The translations under genes were made by a program, and so were the position numbers. From contig NZ_CAJYMB010000085.1 of assembly GCF_913775985.1 (NCBI RefSeq), forward strand, positions 1 to 44,386: DNA of 44,386 bases, given 5' to 3'. Numbering within the stretch: the stretch's first letter is position 1; every line of letters begins with the position of its first letter. Source of the DNA: an uncultured Pluralibacter sp. Lineage in GTDB: Bacteria; Pseudomonadota; Gammaproteobacteria; Enterobacterales; Enterobacteriaceae. This document shows, in pieces, positions 33,251-40,461 of this stretch. The notes under the pieces are model-generated. The model was not told where the DNA came from. It ran no database searches and saw nothing but the letters and a program-made list of their open reading frames with translations.

Positions 33251-34516
33251 ATGTTCGCGCTCGTTGACGTTAACTCCTTTTATGCCAGTTGTGAGACGGC
33301 GTTTCGCCCTGATTTGAGGGGGCGACCCGTAGTTGTACTCAGTAATAACGATGGCTGCGTGATCGCCAGATCAGCTGAAGCCAAAAAATTTGTGACGATG
33401 GGGGAGCCATTTTTCAAACAACGGGAGCAGTTTAGGCGGCACGGAATTATCGCATTCAGTAGCAATTATGAACTTTATGCCGACATGTCGAACCGGGTTA
33501 TGACCACTCTTGAGGAGATGAGCCCGCGGGTGGAGATTTACTCAATAGATGAGGCGTTTTGTGATCTTACAGGCGTTCGGAACTGCCGGGATTTAACGGA
33601 TTTTGGTCGGGAAATACGCGCAACTGTTTTGCAGAGGACGCATCTCACCGTTGGCGTAGGTATTGCGCAGACCAAAACCCTGGCGAAATTAGCGAATCAT
33701 GCGGCGAAAAAATGGCAAGGCCAGACGGGCGGGGTCGTAGATCTGTCTAATGTCGATCGGCAGCGGAAATTAATGGCGTATTACTCCGTCGATGAAGTTT
33801 GGGGAGTTGGGCGGCGGCTGACAAAAAAACTGCAAGCGATGGGCATCAATACAGTTCTGCAACTCGCAGACACTCCGGCATGGGTTATCAGGAAAAATTT
33901 CAACGTAGTATTGGAGCGAACTGTTCGTGAGTTGAATGGAGAACCCTGTCTTGAGCTTGAAGAGTTCGCTCCTACTAAACAAGAAATCATTAGCAGTAGA
34001 TCGTTTGGTGAACGCGTCAGCGGCTATGATGACATGCGCCAGGCAATCTGCAGCCATGCGTTCCGTGCTGCTGAGAAATTGCGGGGTGAGCATCAGCATT
34101 GCAGGTTTGTCTCAGCATTTATAAAAACCAGCCCATTCGATACCAGAGCGCCATATTATGGAAATAGTGCATCTGTAAAATTGCTCACGCCAACCTGTGA
34201 CACGCGTGACATCATCGGTGCGGCTACGCGCTGTCTTGATGCTGTCTGGTTGGAGGGTCGGAAATACCAAAAAGCCGGAGTGATGCTGGGAGATTTTTTT
34301 AGTAAAAGCGTTGCCCAGCTCAACCTGTTCGACGACAACGCACCTCGCGCAGGTAGTGAGAAGCTGATGGAAGTACTGGACGCATTAAACGCGAAGGATG
34401 GACGCGGAACACTCTATTTTGCGGGGCAGGGTATTCAGCAGCAATGGCAAATGAAAAGGGAGATGCTCTCACCTCGTTATACTACGCGATGGCAGGATCT
34501 GCCCGTCGTGAGATAG
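33251..34516 (+). CDS. umuC: UmuC, Y-family DNA polymerase V catalytic subunit
   Basis: A 421-residue protein (E. coli UmuC 422). Catalytic motifs DVNSFYASCE (N-terminus) and SIDEAFCD (near residue 100) carry the metal-binding acids; the C-terminal QLNLFDD is a beta-clamp binding motif. It performs mutagenic translesion synthesis after SOS induction. It is translated with umuD. Carriage by a prophage next to the attachment site suggests a lysogen or phage-repair benefit. The frame is intact. Confidence 0.97.
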   Translation: MFALVDVNSFYASCETAFRPDLRGRPVVVLSNNDGCVIARSAEAKKFVTMGEPFFKQREQFRRHGIIAFSSNYELYADMSNRVMTTLEEMSPRVEIYSIDEAFCDLTGVRNCRDLTDFGREIRATVLQRTHLTVGVGIAQTKTLAKLANHAAKKWQGQTGGVVDLSNVDRQRKLMAYYSVDEVWGVGRRLTKKLQAMGINTVLQLADTPAWVIRKNFNVVLERTVRELNGEPCLELEEFAPTKQEIISSRSFGERVSGYDDMRQAICSHAFRAAEKLRGEHQHCRFVSAFIKTSPFDTRAPYYGNSASVKLLTPTCDTRDIIGAATRCLDAVWLEGRKYQKAGVMLGDFFSKSVAQLNLFDDNAPRAGSEKLMEVLDALNAKDGRGTLYFAGQGIQQQWQMKREMLSPRYTTRWQDLPVVR

Positions 34517-34581
34517 GCACATTGGACGGTAGTTTTCCCCCCATTTCTCCCCAGTTTCACCCCATCAAATTTTACCCATAA

Positions 34582-34608
34582 AAAAACCAGCCGCAAGTGG
34601 CTGGTTTT
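34582..34608 (+). terminator. Bidirectional terminator after umuC / tRNA-Pro fragment
   Basis: CCAGCC and GGCTGG pair around GCAAGT, with six A before and five T after, so it can stop both umuC transcripts and leftward transcripts through the tRNA-Pro fragment. Confidence 0.8.
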
Positions 34609-34619
34609 TCTGAAAAAGT

Positions 34620-34672
34620 TGGTCGGCACGAGAGGATTTGAACCTCCGACCCCCGACACCCCATGACGGTGC
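34620..34672 (-). other. 3' half of a tRNA-Pro gene (attachment-site-like)
   Basis: Read on the minus strand, about 53 bases match, from memory, the E. coli proL tRNA-Pro(GGG) from the anticodon arm through the T arm (GGTTCAAATCC) to the CCA end at 34620. The 5' half is absent: beyond 34672 the match to the D arm is lost at once. A fragment ending at the anticodon arm is typical of a tyrosine-integrase crossover. It is not a functional tRNA. Confidence 0.8.
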
Positions 34673-34823
34673 TCAACTTCGAACATATATGGTGGATAAT
34701 CTGATTAAAATTGTTGGTATATTAAGTTTTAAAAAGTGGTTAACTTATTGATTTTTTGAGTGCTTAAATTTTGTGAATATACCATGCAGAAAACGTAACT
34801 CAATGATAAAAAAAGAAATTTCT

Positions 34824-34884
34824 CCGGTCTTGAAAACCGGCGACCCGAAAGGGTTCTAGAGTTCGAATCTCTACGCTTCCGCCA
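34824..34884 (+). other. 3' part of a tRNA-Ser gene (attachment core)
   Basis: The 61 bases match E. coli serT tRNA-Ser(UGA), from memory, from the anticodon arm (loop TTGAAAA) through the variable arm and T arm to the terminal CCA. Two differences at the ends of the T stem are compensatory (T-A for C-G). The D arm and 5' acceptor strand are missing; AT-rich DNA replaces them. Next to the integrase, this is the expected attP/attL core: integration would rebuild the host serine tRNA. Confidence 0.85.
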
Positions 34885-34894
34885 ATTAAAAGAA

Positions 34895-34921
34895 GGGGTT
34901 ACCGGAAGGTAACCCCTTTTT
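34895..34921 (+). terminator. Terminator downstream of the tRNA-Ser fragment
   Basis: A perfect nine-base stem GGGGTTACC / GGTAACCCC with tetraloop GGAA and a T run at 34917-34921. It probably travelled with the tRNA 3' end. Confidence 0.88.
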
Positions 34922-34930
34922 GCTATGGGC

Positions 34931-34961
34931 TCGTAGAACGTTCGTAGAATTTTTTCGTAGA
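34931..34961 (+). repeat. Three direct TCGTAGA repeats, probable integrase arm sites
   Basis: TCGTAGA occurs at 34931-34937, 34942-34948 and 34955-34961, spaced 11 and 13 bases, between the tRNA-Ser core and the end of int. Repeated short motifs at helical spacing on one arm are typical of arm-type sites for the N-terminal domain of tyrosine integrases. I found no clear copy on the other arm. Confidence 0.65.
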
Positions 34962-34970
34962 GTAAAATTA

Positions 34971-36002
34971 CTACTTTTTCTCAATTTTAGATCTGATGGG
35001 CGGCCTGTTGAGGGTAGGGGAGACCTTCGTTTTACGATCGTAAATCAGCACCTGGCTTTCCGTTTTATGGCCGCTGAAAAGTTGCTTATCACGGCTGCTG
35101 CCCTCGTAATCTGAAATTCCCTTCGCCTTTAAATCATGAAACGTGCAGTCCAGAACGTAATCCAGCTTAATGGATGCCTTATTTCTGGCGTCCTCCCAGT
35201 GGTGGCTGAGTCCTCTTTTGCCAAATCCGCAGCCGTGCTTTCCCTGGATAACGCAGGCATTCGGATTGTTTGGCGTTGAGAACGTTCTGGCCAGTTCAAA
35301 GGCTTCATGCAGCCGTTCGGTCCACTGCTTAATCTGGCGAACGCTGTTTTTGCCCTTCTGAATGAAAATGCCTTCATCAGAGACCTGACGCCATTGCAGC
35401 CCCAGTACATCTGCCAGCCTGGCTGCGCACAGGTAGGCGATTTCCATTGCAACCCGGGTGACGGCGTCAGCTTCCAGATAGATGGCTTCATATTCCGCGT
35501 CCGTGATGTACCGACCGCGGGCCACTGACTTAAATTTGCTGACGCCCTGACAGGGATTATGCTTCACCATTCCCCGCTCGTAGCCCCAGCGGAACACGCG
35601 CGACATGCTGCTCATTTCATGGTTTGCCTGGGTCTTACTCTGAACACCGCGAAGATCCATAAATCGCCTGACATCTTCCGTTTTTATTTTATCTGCAAGG
35701 AGTTTGCCGAACACGGCCAGCAGCTTTTTTTGATGCTGCAGGTAATCCTTCTGAGTTCGGGGCTTAAGTTCCAGATAATAAGCGCTGTTTAAAAATTGGT
35801 TCCACAGTTTCTTAAATGTCATGGATTCGCTTTGTTCATTAATTATTTTTTCGTAACGTATCCATACTTCTGATATTGTCAGTGATAATGGCCCAATAGA
35901 ATAACTCTCCTTTGATGTGGGTTTGTAATAATAAATATACGGTGTTTTGTATATTCGAGGTGGCAACACAAGGTCGTCAGCATTTTTTCTTTTTCGGCTC
36001 AT
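34971..36002 (-). CDS. int: Tyrosine-type phage integrase
   Basis: A 343-residue site-specific recombinase. It has an N-terminal arm-binding part, a SAM-like core-binding domain (about 60-160), and a catalytic domain with Arg in YLCAARLADVLGL, His in TFHDLKAKG, a further His in FSGHKTESQ and the nucleophile Tyr in VLIYDRK. The second catalytic Arg of the usual HxxR box is Lys here (HDLK), a known variant in some phage integrases. The gene sits directly beside the tRNA-Ser fragment and arm repeats, and is cotranscribed with the excisionase-like gene. Confidence 0.93.
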   Translation of the reverse strand: MSRKRKNADDLVLPPRIYKTPYIYYYKPTSKESYSIGPLSLTISEVWIRYEKIINEQSESMTFKKLWNQFLNSAYYLELKPRTQKDYLQHQKKLLAVFGKLLADKIKTEDVRRFMDLRGVQSKTQANHEMSSMSRVFRWGYERGMVKHNPCQGVSKFKSVARGRYITDAEYEAIYLEADAVTRVAMEIAYLCAARLADVLGLQWRQVSDEGIFIQKGKNSVRQIKQWTERLHEAFELARTFSTPNNPNACVIQGKHGCGFGKRGLSHHWEDARNKASIKLDYVLDCTFHDLKAKGISDYEGSSRDKQLFSGHKTESQVLIYDRKTKVSPTLNRPPIRSKIEKK

Positions 36003-36004
36003 AA

Positions 36005-36226
36005 TCAGATCGCGTCGAAATCAGGGCGCTCCTCCTCTTCGATTATCTGCGCATGAATACCACCCAGGGCAGCATTGACATGCGTCCAGGTGACGCGGGA
36101 GCGTCCATCACGGCGGCGGACGAAAGAAATACCGGCATGTTTCAATGTTTCACGCTGTTTTGACGGGATGTAATAGCCGGTCAATTCAATCAGCTCATTA
36201 TCTGTAAGCAGATCGTTATTGGACAT
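36005..36226 (-). CDS. Excisionase-like protein (DUF4224 type)
   Basis: A 73-residue protein, MSNNDLLTDNELIELTGYYI..., with the DUF4224 pattern (LTxxEL..LTG..xpSKQRETL, then GISFVRRRDG). The family is often coded just before int and is taken to be a recombination directionality factor. The stop is two bases from the integrase start, so they form one leftward unit. Confidence 0.8.
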   Translation of the reverse strand: MSNNDLLTDNELIELTGYYIPSKQRETLKHAGISFVRRRDGRSRVTWTHVNAALGGIHAQIIEEEERPDFDAI

Positions 36227-36343
36227 ATGATTGCCTCACTGTGCAGCATAATTACGCTTGCCCGTTATTAAGGGTATACGTGGCCGAGGAAATATTATTT
36301 CCCGGGCAGAATAACCATTATTGTGAATGACAGAATAAATTGC

Positions 36344-36847
36344 CTAGCGCACCTGAAGTGAGCTTTCGCCGATTTCGATGTGTGCGCCTTTGACGTTATC
36401 GCCTGCTTCAATAGCCTCTTTGATTTTCAGCTTGTCCGGCGTAACGATGGTCTTAACGTTAACCAGTTCATCCGGCAGCTGGCTTTCGTCGTCGATAACG
36501 ACCAGCGGAGATCCTTTACGTACGGTAAGCGTGTTGCGCTCGGTTTTAAACGTCTTCAGCTCGGCAGTCTGCATACACTTCAGGATATACTCCCTGAGGT
36601 TCCTGGCCTGGCCTTCAAAAGATTTCTTGCGGTTGCTGAGGCGGGCCGCTTCATCCCCCACTATTTTTGCCTGGCCCTCAAGATTGCGGGCCAGGGTCAT
36701 GATGCCGTCGAATTTTTCACTGAGGGTCAGCTCTTCGCCCTCCCGCGTGTCGGCGATATCCTCCGGTGAGAATTCTCCCGCTTCAACGAGTGCCAGCAGT
36801 CTGGACATGTTGGCAGCGACCGCGATTGCCGTGACGTGCTGGCTCAT
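36344..36847 (-). CDS. Siphovirus Gp157-family protein
   Basis: A 167-residue, mostly helical protein with a long coiled coil (about 50-110) and the VVIDDESQLPDELVNVK and EAIEAGDNVKGAHIEIGESS regions of the Gp157 family. The family was linked to phage resistance in Streptococcus and is common in the recombination region of enterobacterial phages; its mechanism is unclear. It overlaps the upstream gene by four bases and likely works with it. Confidence 0.85.
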   Translation of the reverse strand: MSQHVTAIAVAANMSRLLALVEAGEFSPEDIADTREGEELTLSEKFDGIMTLARNLEGQAKIVGDEAARLSNRKKSFEGQARNLREYILKCMQTAELKTFKTERNTLTVRKGSPLVVIDDESQLPDELVNVKTIVTPDKLKIKEAIEAGDNVKGAHIEIGESSLQVR

Positions 36848-37917
36848 ACTGGCTGCTCCTCTTTCGTCAGTAACTGAATACGGTCATCCCGGATTTTGGT
36901 CAGGCGACGCAGGTGGCTTGAAAGATAGCGCGTGCGCTGTTCATCGCCTTTTTCCTCAGCCGATTTCCGGTGAATTTCGACCTCCCGCGCCAGCGTATCG
37001 AAAACCTTTTTCGCTTCATTTACGCTGGTGGCTTTCTCGATAGTGTTCGCCACGCGGGTCATTTTGTCGTCCAGCTCGGCATAAAGCCGGGTTGAATCTT
37101 CAGCGTTATGGATGGCATTTTTCAGTCCAAACTCGGTATGTAATTCGGCCACGTATTCAGGCAAGTCATACATGCCCAGCCATACGTCGGCGCTGAAGCC
37201 CAGCAGAGAGAGCCCTTTTTTAATGGCGTCCGTAAGGGATTTTTTTTGCGCTTCTCCGTCGCATCTGATGCCGTTCTTTGTCTTCTGGATATAGGGTGTC
37301 GCGCCGTAGGCATAAATACTGCCTTCGTCATTCTCGGTTTTGTACCAGAGGCGGATCTTCAGGCTGTGATTCTGCTCGAACAGCAGAGCACCGTCGGCGT
37401 CGCGCAGTATCCGGTTACCCACGAATTTCTTATTCTCGTAGATAGCCTCACTGAGCGGGGCCCCGGGGATCATCCGGTCCTCAATGATGTCGAAGCCCCA
37501 GCGGCTGCCGATTGGCCCGAAAAGCTCCGTAGCCTTCATAATCATGTATTCAGAGTTAATGCTGGTGCCATCAAAGCCTGTTCCGGTAAGCGGCTTCGTA
37601 AAGCGGGGGTCCGTACGCATTACGCTACGCCATATACCGAGATTGTCCTGTACGGGGGAAGGTTTATCGGCCAGCTCTTTCTCCAGAATTTCGCCCACGC
37701 TCTGATAGCTGATAACAGGCTGGGGCTGTATTTTCTCTTTTTCTCCCTCATTTGAGTCGCATTTTGTATTTGCCGGCGCTGCAGGCTGCGGTGTTTCTTC
37801 TTGTATGTCCTGCGCGCACGGCTGTTCATCCTTCCACGAGCCGTTTTTACGTGCCTGGTATTCGTCCTGACTGATTTCCTTTGCGACATCAGCAAGCGCT
37901 TTTTCAAGCCGGTAATC
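36844..37917 (-). CDS. Rad52-like single-strand annealing protein, 5' end broken
   Basis: The open frame runs from 37917 to 36844 (357 codons), but the first usable start is GTG at 37698 (284 residues). The sequence upstream of that GTG still reads as protein (LEKALADVAKEISQDEYQ), so the natural protein began further up and is cut by a frameshift near 37,910-37,920. Residues TGTGFDGTSINSEYMIMKAT and KKSLTDAIKKGLSLLGF fit the Rad52-type annealing fold (TDA-K-L motif). It would anneal complementary strands in phage recombination. Family assignment is by motif memory. Confidence 0.6.
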   Translation of the reverse strand, partial: DYRLEKALADVAKEISQDEYQARKNGSWKDEQPCAQDIQEETPQPAAPANTKCDSNEGEKEKIQPQPVISYQSVGEILEKELADKPSPVQDNLGIWRSVMRTDPRFTKPLTGTGFDGTSINSEYMIMKATELFGPIGSRWGFDIIEDRMIPGAPLSEAIYENKKFVGNRILRDADGALLFEQNHSLKIRLWYKTENDEGSIYAYGATPYIQKTKNGIRCDGEAQKKSLTDAIKKGLSLLGFSADVWLGMYDLPEYVAELHTEFGLKNAIHNAEDSTRLYAELDDKMTRVANTIEKATSVNEAKKVFDTLAREVEIHRKSAEEKGDEQRTRYLSSHLRRLTKIRDDRIQLLTKEEQPV

Positions 37918-38165
37918 TTATTTGCTCGACCCACTTTTACGCTGTCGGAAAAAAGGAAATAGAACGGCCCCTGACGCTCTTGTGAGACTCCGGTCTCAGT
38001 GGAAGGGGCAGCCGCTGTATTGTTATTACCAGGCTTACCCTCATCCGCGCTTTCCCCACATGCCACCGCCACCATATGCGGATCGGGACTGGCATGATCG
38101 GTTTCGGTAAAGACCCAGTTAATGTAACCACCCAGGTTGCCCGTATCGGTTTCAATCCCTTTACC
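37911..38165 (-). pseudogene. Remnant of a RecE N-terminal-like region
   Basis: Translating the minus strand in the frame of ATG 38075 gives VFTETDHASPDPHMVAVACG, which parallels a segment of E. coli RecE (LTETDHANPDPEIVDIACG). The frame continues to FYFLFSDSVKVGRANKIT near 37915 and then shifts into the Rad52-like frame. Upstream it ends at about 38165 with no start codon. The gene thus lost its 5' end at the junction with the cro remnant, and has one internal frameshift. A collapsed GATTACC duplication would explain that shift. Confidence 0.65.
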
Positions 38166-38295
38166 GGAAGGCCGTGCATCCCGTCTTCAGTCAGCATCTG
38201 GCGGCGTGCTGCAATACGACCCTGAAATCTACGATCGTCATGCTAAAGGGAAAAAATGCGAGGTACTGAATGATGAAAATCATACCTCCCATTGA
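38161..38295 (+). pseudogene. 3' remnant of a dicC-type cro gene
   Basis: The plus-strand frame reads LPEGRASRLQSASGGVLQYD, then PEIYDRHAKGKKCEVLNDEN and ends HTSH at TGA 38293-38295. It parallels the C-terminus of E. coli DicC (PEGRAMRLQEASGGELQYDP...NNENHS). The N-terminal helix-turn-helix is absent; a TAA lies in frame at 38125-38127 and the sequence left of 38161 belongs to the opposite-strand RecE-like remnant. It overlaps the YdaT-like start by 26 bases, as cro/ydaS genes do. Confidence 0.75.
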
Positions 38296-38734
38296 AGCCA
38301 TAGCTACCGAACTGGAGCAGTGGGCGCTGGACGACGGGTGGAAGACGGTAGCACTGGCCGTTGCTAAGCATTACCATGCTCAGGGAGGCGGTGAAATTCT
38401 GCCGGTGATCGATTCTGAGCGAGAACTGAATAACGCCATTCAGCGCCTGAAACGCATATTCCGTAAGTTTAAAGGGCCGAGATATGCACCTCTGGTCAAC
38501 TCCCTGAAAGTGGTAACCATGGCAGCGTTACCCCCTGAGCGTCGCGCCAGACTTGAATCACCCGGCGACCCTGTATTCCTGGCAACTATTGCAGCCAGAG
38601 AAGGGATCCAGGCAGTCAATACTGTACATCTTGGCGCGTTACCCGCCAGTGCCCTGAAGGAAATTGACGGCGCTATCGCAGCATTCACCGCACTGAAAAT
38701 GTCATTACCCGGTTGTGGTCTGGAGGTATTCTGA
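38270..38734 (+). CDS. YdaT-like phage regulator/toxin-family protein
   Basis: A 154-residue protein. IATELEQWALDDGWKTVALA and AKHYHAQGGGEILPVIDSER match the YdaT family, which follows ydaS/cro in Rac-type prophages. YdaT is a DNA-binding regulator whose overexpression is toxic in E. coli. Starts at ATG 38270 or 38273 after GAGG (38260-38263). The stop overlaps the replication gene start (TGATG). With cro and the repressor lost, its control is probably disturbed. Confidence 0.7.
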   Translation: MMKIIPPIEAIATELEQWALDDGWKTVALAVAKHYHAQGGGEILPVIDSERELNNAIQRLKRIFRKFKGPRYAPLVNSLKVVTMAALPPERRARLESPGDPVFLATIAAREGIQAVNTVHLGALPASALKEIDGAIAAFTALKMSLPGCGLEVF

Positions 38735-39722
38735 TGAGTCTGCGTGCTTTCGACGTTATCCATGCGATGTCAGGGCAGGGGAATGTCATTACTATTCCGC
38801 GTCCCTATCTCGAGTTTTTTCCGGCGACCGACAGGCGCACTTGTTGGGCGCTATCCTGAATCAGCTGGTGTTCTGGTCGGGAAAATCAGCAAATCAGGAC
38901 GGCTGGTTTTACAAAAGTCACGACACGATAGCCGAAGAGGTATGTGGAGTGACGGGAGACCAGGTACGCAAGGCGATTAACAAGCTGGTGGAGGACTATT
39001 TCCCCGGCATCATCGAAGTTGCCACCCACAAGGTTAAGGGCACGCCCGTGAAGCATTATCGTATCGACGGAGACGCCCTGATCGCCCGGATATTCCCGTC
39101 ATTGCTGGATTCGGCAGAAGAGCCGAATGGAAACGGCTCAAAAGCCGAATCTATTCTCTACACAGATCTTAAAACTACAGATCTAAAAGATCTTAAAACC
39201 CCTTCGTCAGAGAATTCTGGCGAACTCTCTGACCGTGATAAAAATCACGATTTTGTTTCACGCCATCCGGAAGCGGTGGTCAGCACTCCGTCCGGGCGAC
39301 GATGGGGCTCACAGGACGATCTGGACTGTGCGGTCTGGATTTACGACCGAATAAAAATCACCAATCCCACCCAGCGCGAGCCGAACTGGACAGTCTGGGC
39401 GAACGACGTGCGCCTGATGCGCCAGATTGACGGATTCACCCACAAGCAAATCTGCCAACTCTTCAAGCGCGCCAGCCAGGACAGTTTCTGGCGAACGAAT
39501 ATCCTCTGTCCGTCAAAGCTCCGCGATAAATGGGACATCCTGACGGCAAAATTCAATACGGGAGGCCAGCAGCATGAACACAACACCGGTGAATCCAGCG
39601 CCACAAGACAAATTCGTGAAGCCTTCGAGCGATGGGAACAGGACGACAGCGAGGAGTTTCTGGGAAGTGATGGGGAGGATATACGGCCAGCAGTGGATTG
39701 CGAAGAATGGTTCTGTACCTGA
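38734..39722 (+). pseudogene. O-like/YdaU-like replication initiator, one-base frameshift
   Basis: ATG 38734 opens MSLRAFDVIHAMSGQGNVIT, the usual start of this family, but stops at TGA 38858. The rest (GDRQAHLLGAILNQLVFWSG to the end at 39722) is in another frame. Adding one T to the six-T run at 38815-38820 restores a single protein reading LEFFSGDRQAHLLGAI. The N-terminal part is a winged helix; the C-terminal part (WANDVRLMRQIDGFTHKQIC) matches the DnaT/YdaU type. It would bind the phage origin. The 3' end overlaps the P-like gene by 149 bases. Confidence 0.85.
39164..39249 (+). other. Candidate phage replication origin inside the O-like gene
   Basis: Three AGATCT-containing repeats at 39164, 39179 and 39188 (two identical 12-mers AGATCTTAAAAC, 24 bases apart) are followed by an AT-rich stretch and the palindrome CGTGAT-AAAA-ATCACG at 39234-39249. 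Lambda places its iterons in the middle of O, and this is the matching position. The repeats also encode TDLKTTDLKDLKT, so part of the pattern could come from coding. Confidence 0.4.
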
Positions 39723-40167
39723 CAAACTCTGGACGGCGCAGATCCGGCACCTGACCAGTGAACAACTGGAAAAAATTTGCAGCGCGCTGGTTAGCCGCTG
39801 CGCCGAAGGAAACTTCTGGCCACCCAGCCTGGCGGAATTTGTGGCTCTGGCGGCAGAGTCTGGCGGCGGGCTGCTGGGATTGACAACCTCCGATATCATC
39901 GCCGAGTACAGGCGCTGGCGTAACGAGTCATATCGCTACGACTGCGCTGAAAAATTCCCCTGGCAGCATCCGGTTTTGTACCAAATTTGCACCGAGATGC
40001 GCAGGAAGGGGATCGAGCGTCAAATGACTGAGGCGGAGTTGGAGAGGCTGGCCGGGCGACTACTGGCGAAGTGGGAGAAGCACTTGAAGTCGGGGAAGCC
40101 TATCCCCAGCGGCGCCAAGGCGTGCTTCTGGGCCGACGTCAGCTCAGGTGTTGCTGAAGAAGTATAA
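39574..40167 (+). CDS. Replication protein P-like helicase loader
   Basis: A 197-residue protein. FWPPSLAEFVALAAESGGG, KFPWQHPVLYQICTEMRRKG and LSKWEKHLKSGKPIP-like features follow the order found in lambda gpP, which recruits host DnaB helicase to the origin. ATG 39574 follows GGGAGG. It overlaps the O-like gene by 149 bases, longer than usual but in the same region where O and P commonly overlap. The frame is intact. Confidence 0.85.
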   Translation: MNTTPVNPAPQDKFVKPSSDGNRTTARSFWEVMGRIYGQQWIAKNGSVPDKLWTAQIRHLTSEQLEKICSALVSRCAEGNFWPPSLAEFVALAAESGGGLLGLTTSDIIAEYRRWRNESYRYDCAEKFPWQHPVLYQICTEMRRKGIERQMTEAELERLAGRLLAKWEKHLKSGKPIPSGAKACFWADVSSGVAEEV

Positions 40168-40461
40168 GTGTCTGGAGTGATTTAGGATAGTGAGCTTGAA
40201 ATTGACCAAACATTCGGGAGCTGACCTGTTTTTTCAATGTTAACGATATTGAGTGAAATCAAGCCCAGGCGAAGATAATGGTTTAAAGAAAAGATATGAA
40301 TCGTAGAAAAAATCTAACTTAGCTGTCTATGACGGGCACACAGCAGGTTCAGACAAAAATATTTGGTTGCTTCCATAGTGAGAGCTCCTCAGGATTACAT
40401 AAAACAACCGCATGATAAGTTGTTACTCTATAACAATTAGGCATGCTAGCCAAAGATAGTT
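40168..40461. other. Intergenic spacer before the AT-rich cassette
   Basis: No long gene. GC content falls from the P-like gene toward the cassette. The only coding candidate is a 20-residue minus-strand ORF (40314-40376). No strong hairpin terminator is visible after the P-like stop. Confidence 0.5.
40314..40376 (-). CDS. Possible 20-residue peptide with strong ribosome site
   Basis: MEATKYFCLNLLCARHRQLS from ATG at 40376, preceded on the minus strand by CTGAGGAGC at good spacing. Two cysteines and basic C-terminus. Nothing known matches; kept because the ribosome site is unusually good for a chance ORF. Confidence 0.25.
   Translation of the reverse strand: MEATKYFCLNLLCARHRQLS

Noticed and set aside
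34620..34884. Functional tRNA genes
   Set aside because: Both lack D arm and 5' acceptor strand, so neither can fold as a complete tRNA; treated as attachment-site fragments.
36378..37755. Plus-strand ORFs opposite the Gp157 and Rad52-like genes
   Set aside because: Antisense shadows; the minus-strand readings carry recognisable families and start/stop overlaps.
37620..38075. Intact 151-residue minus-strand gene
   Set aside because: Its first 55 residues are the RecE-N-like remnant, but the rest is an out-of-frame reading of the Rad52-like gene's 5' part.
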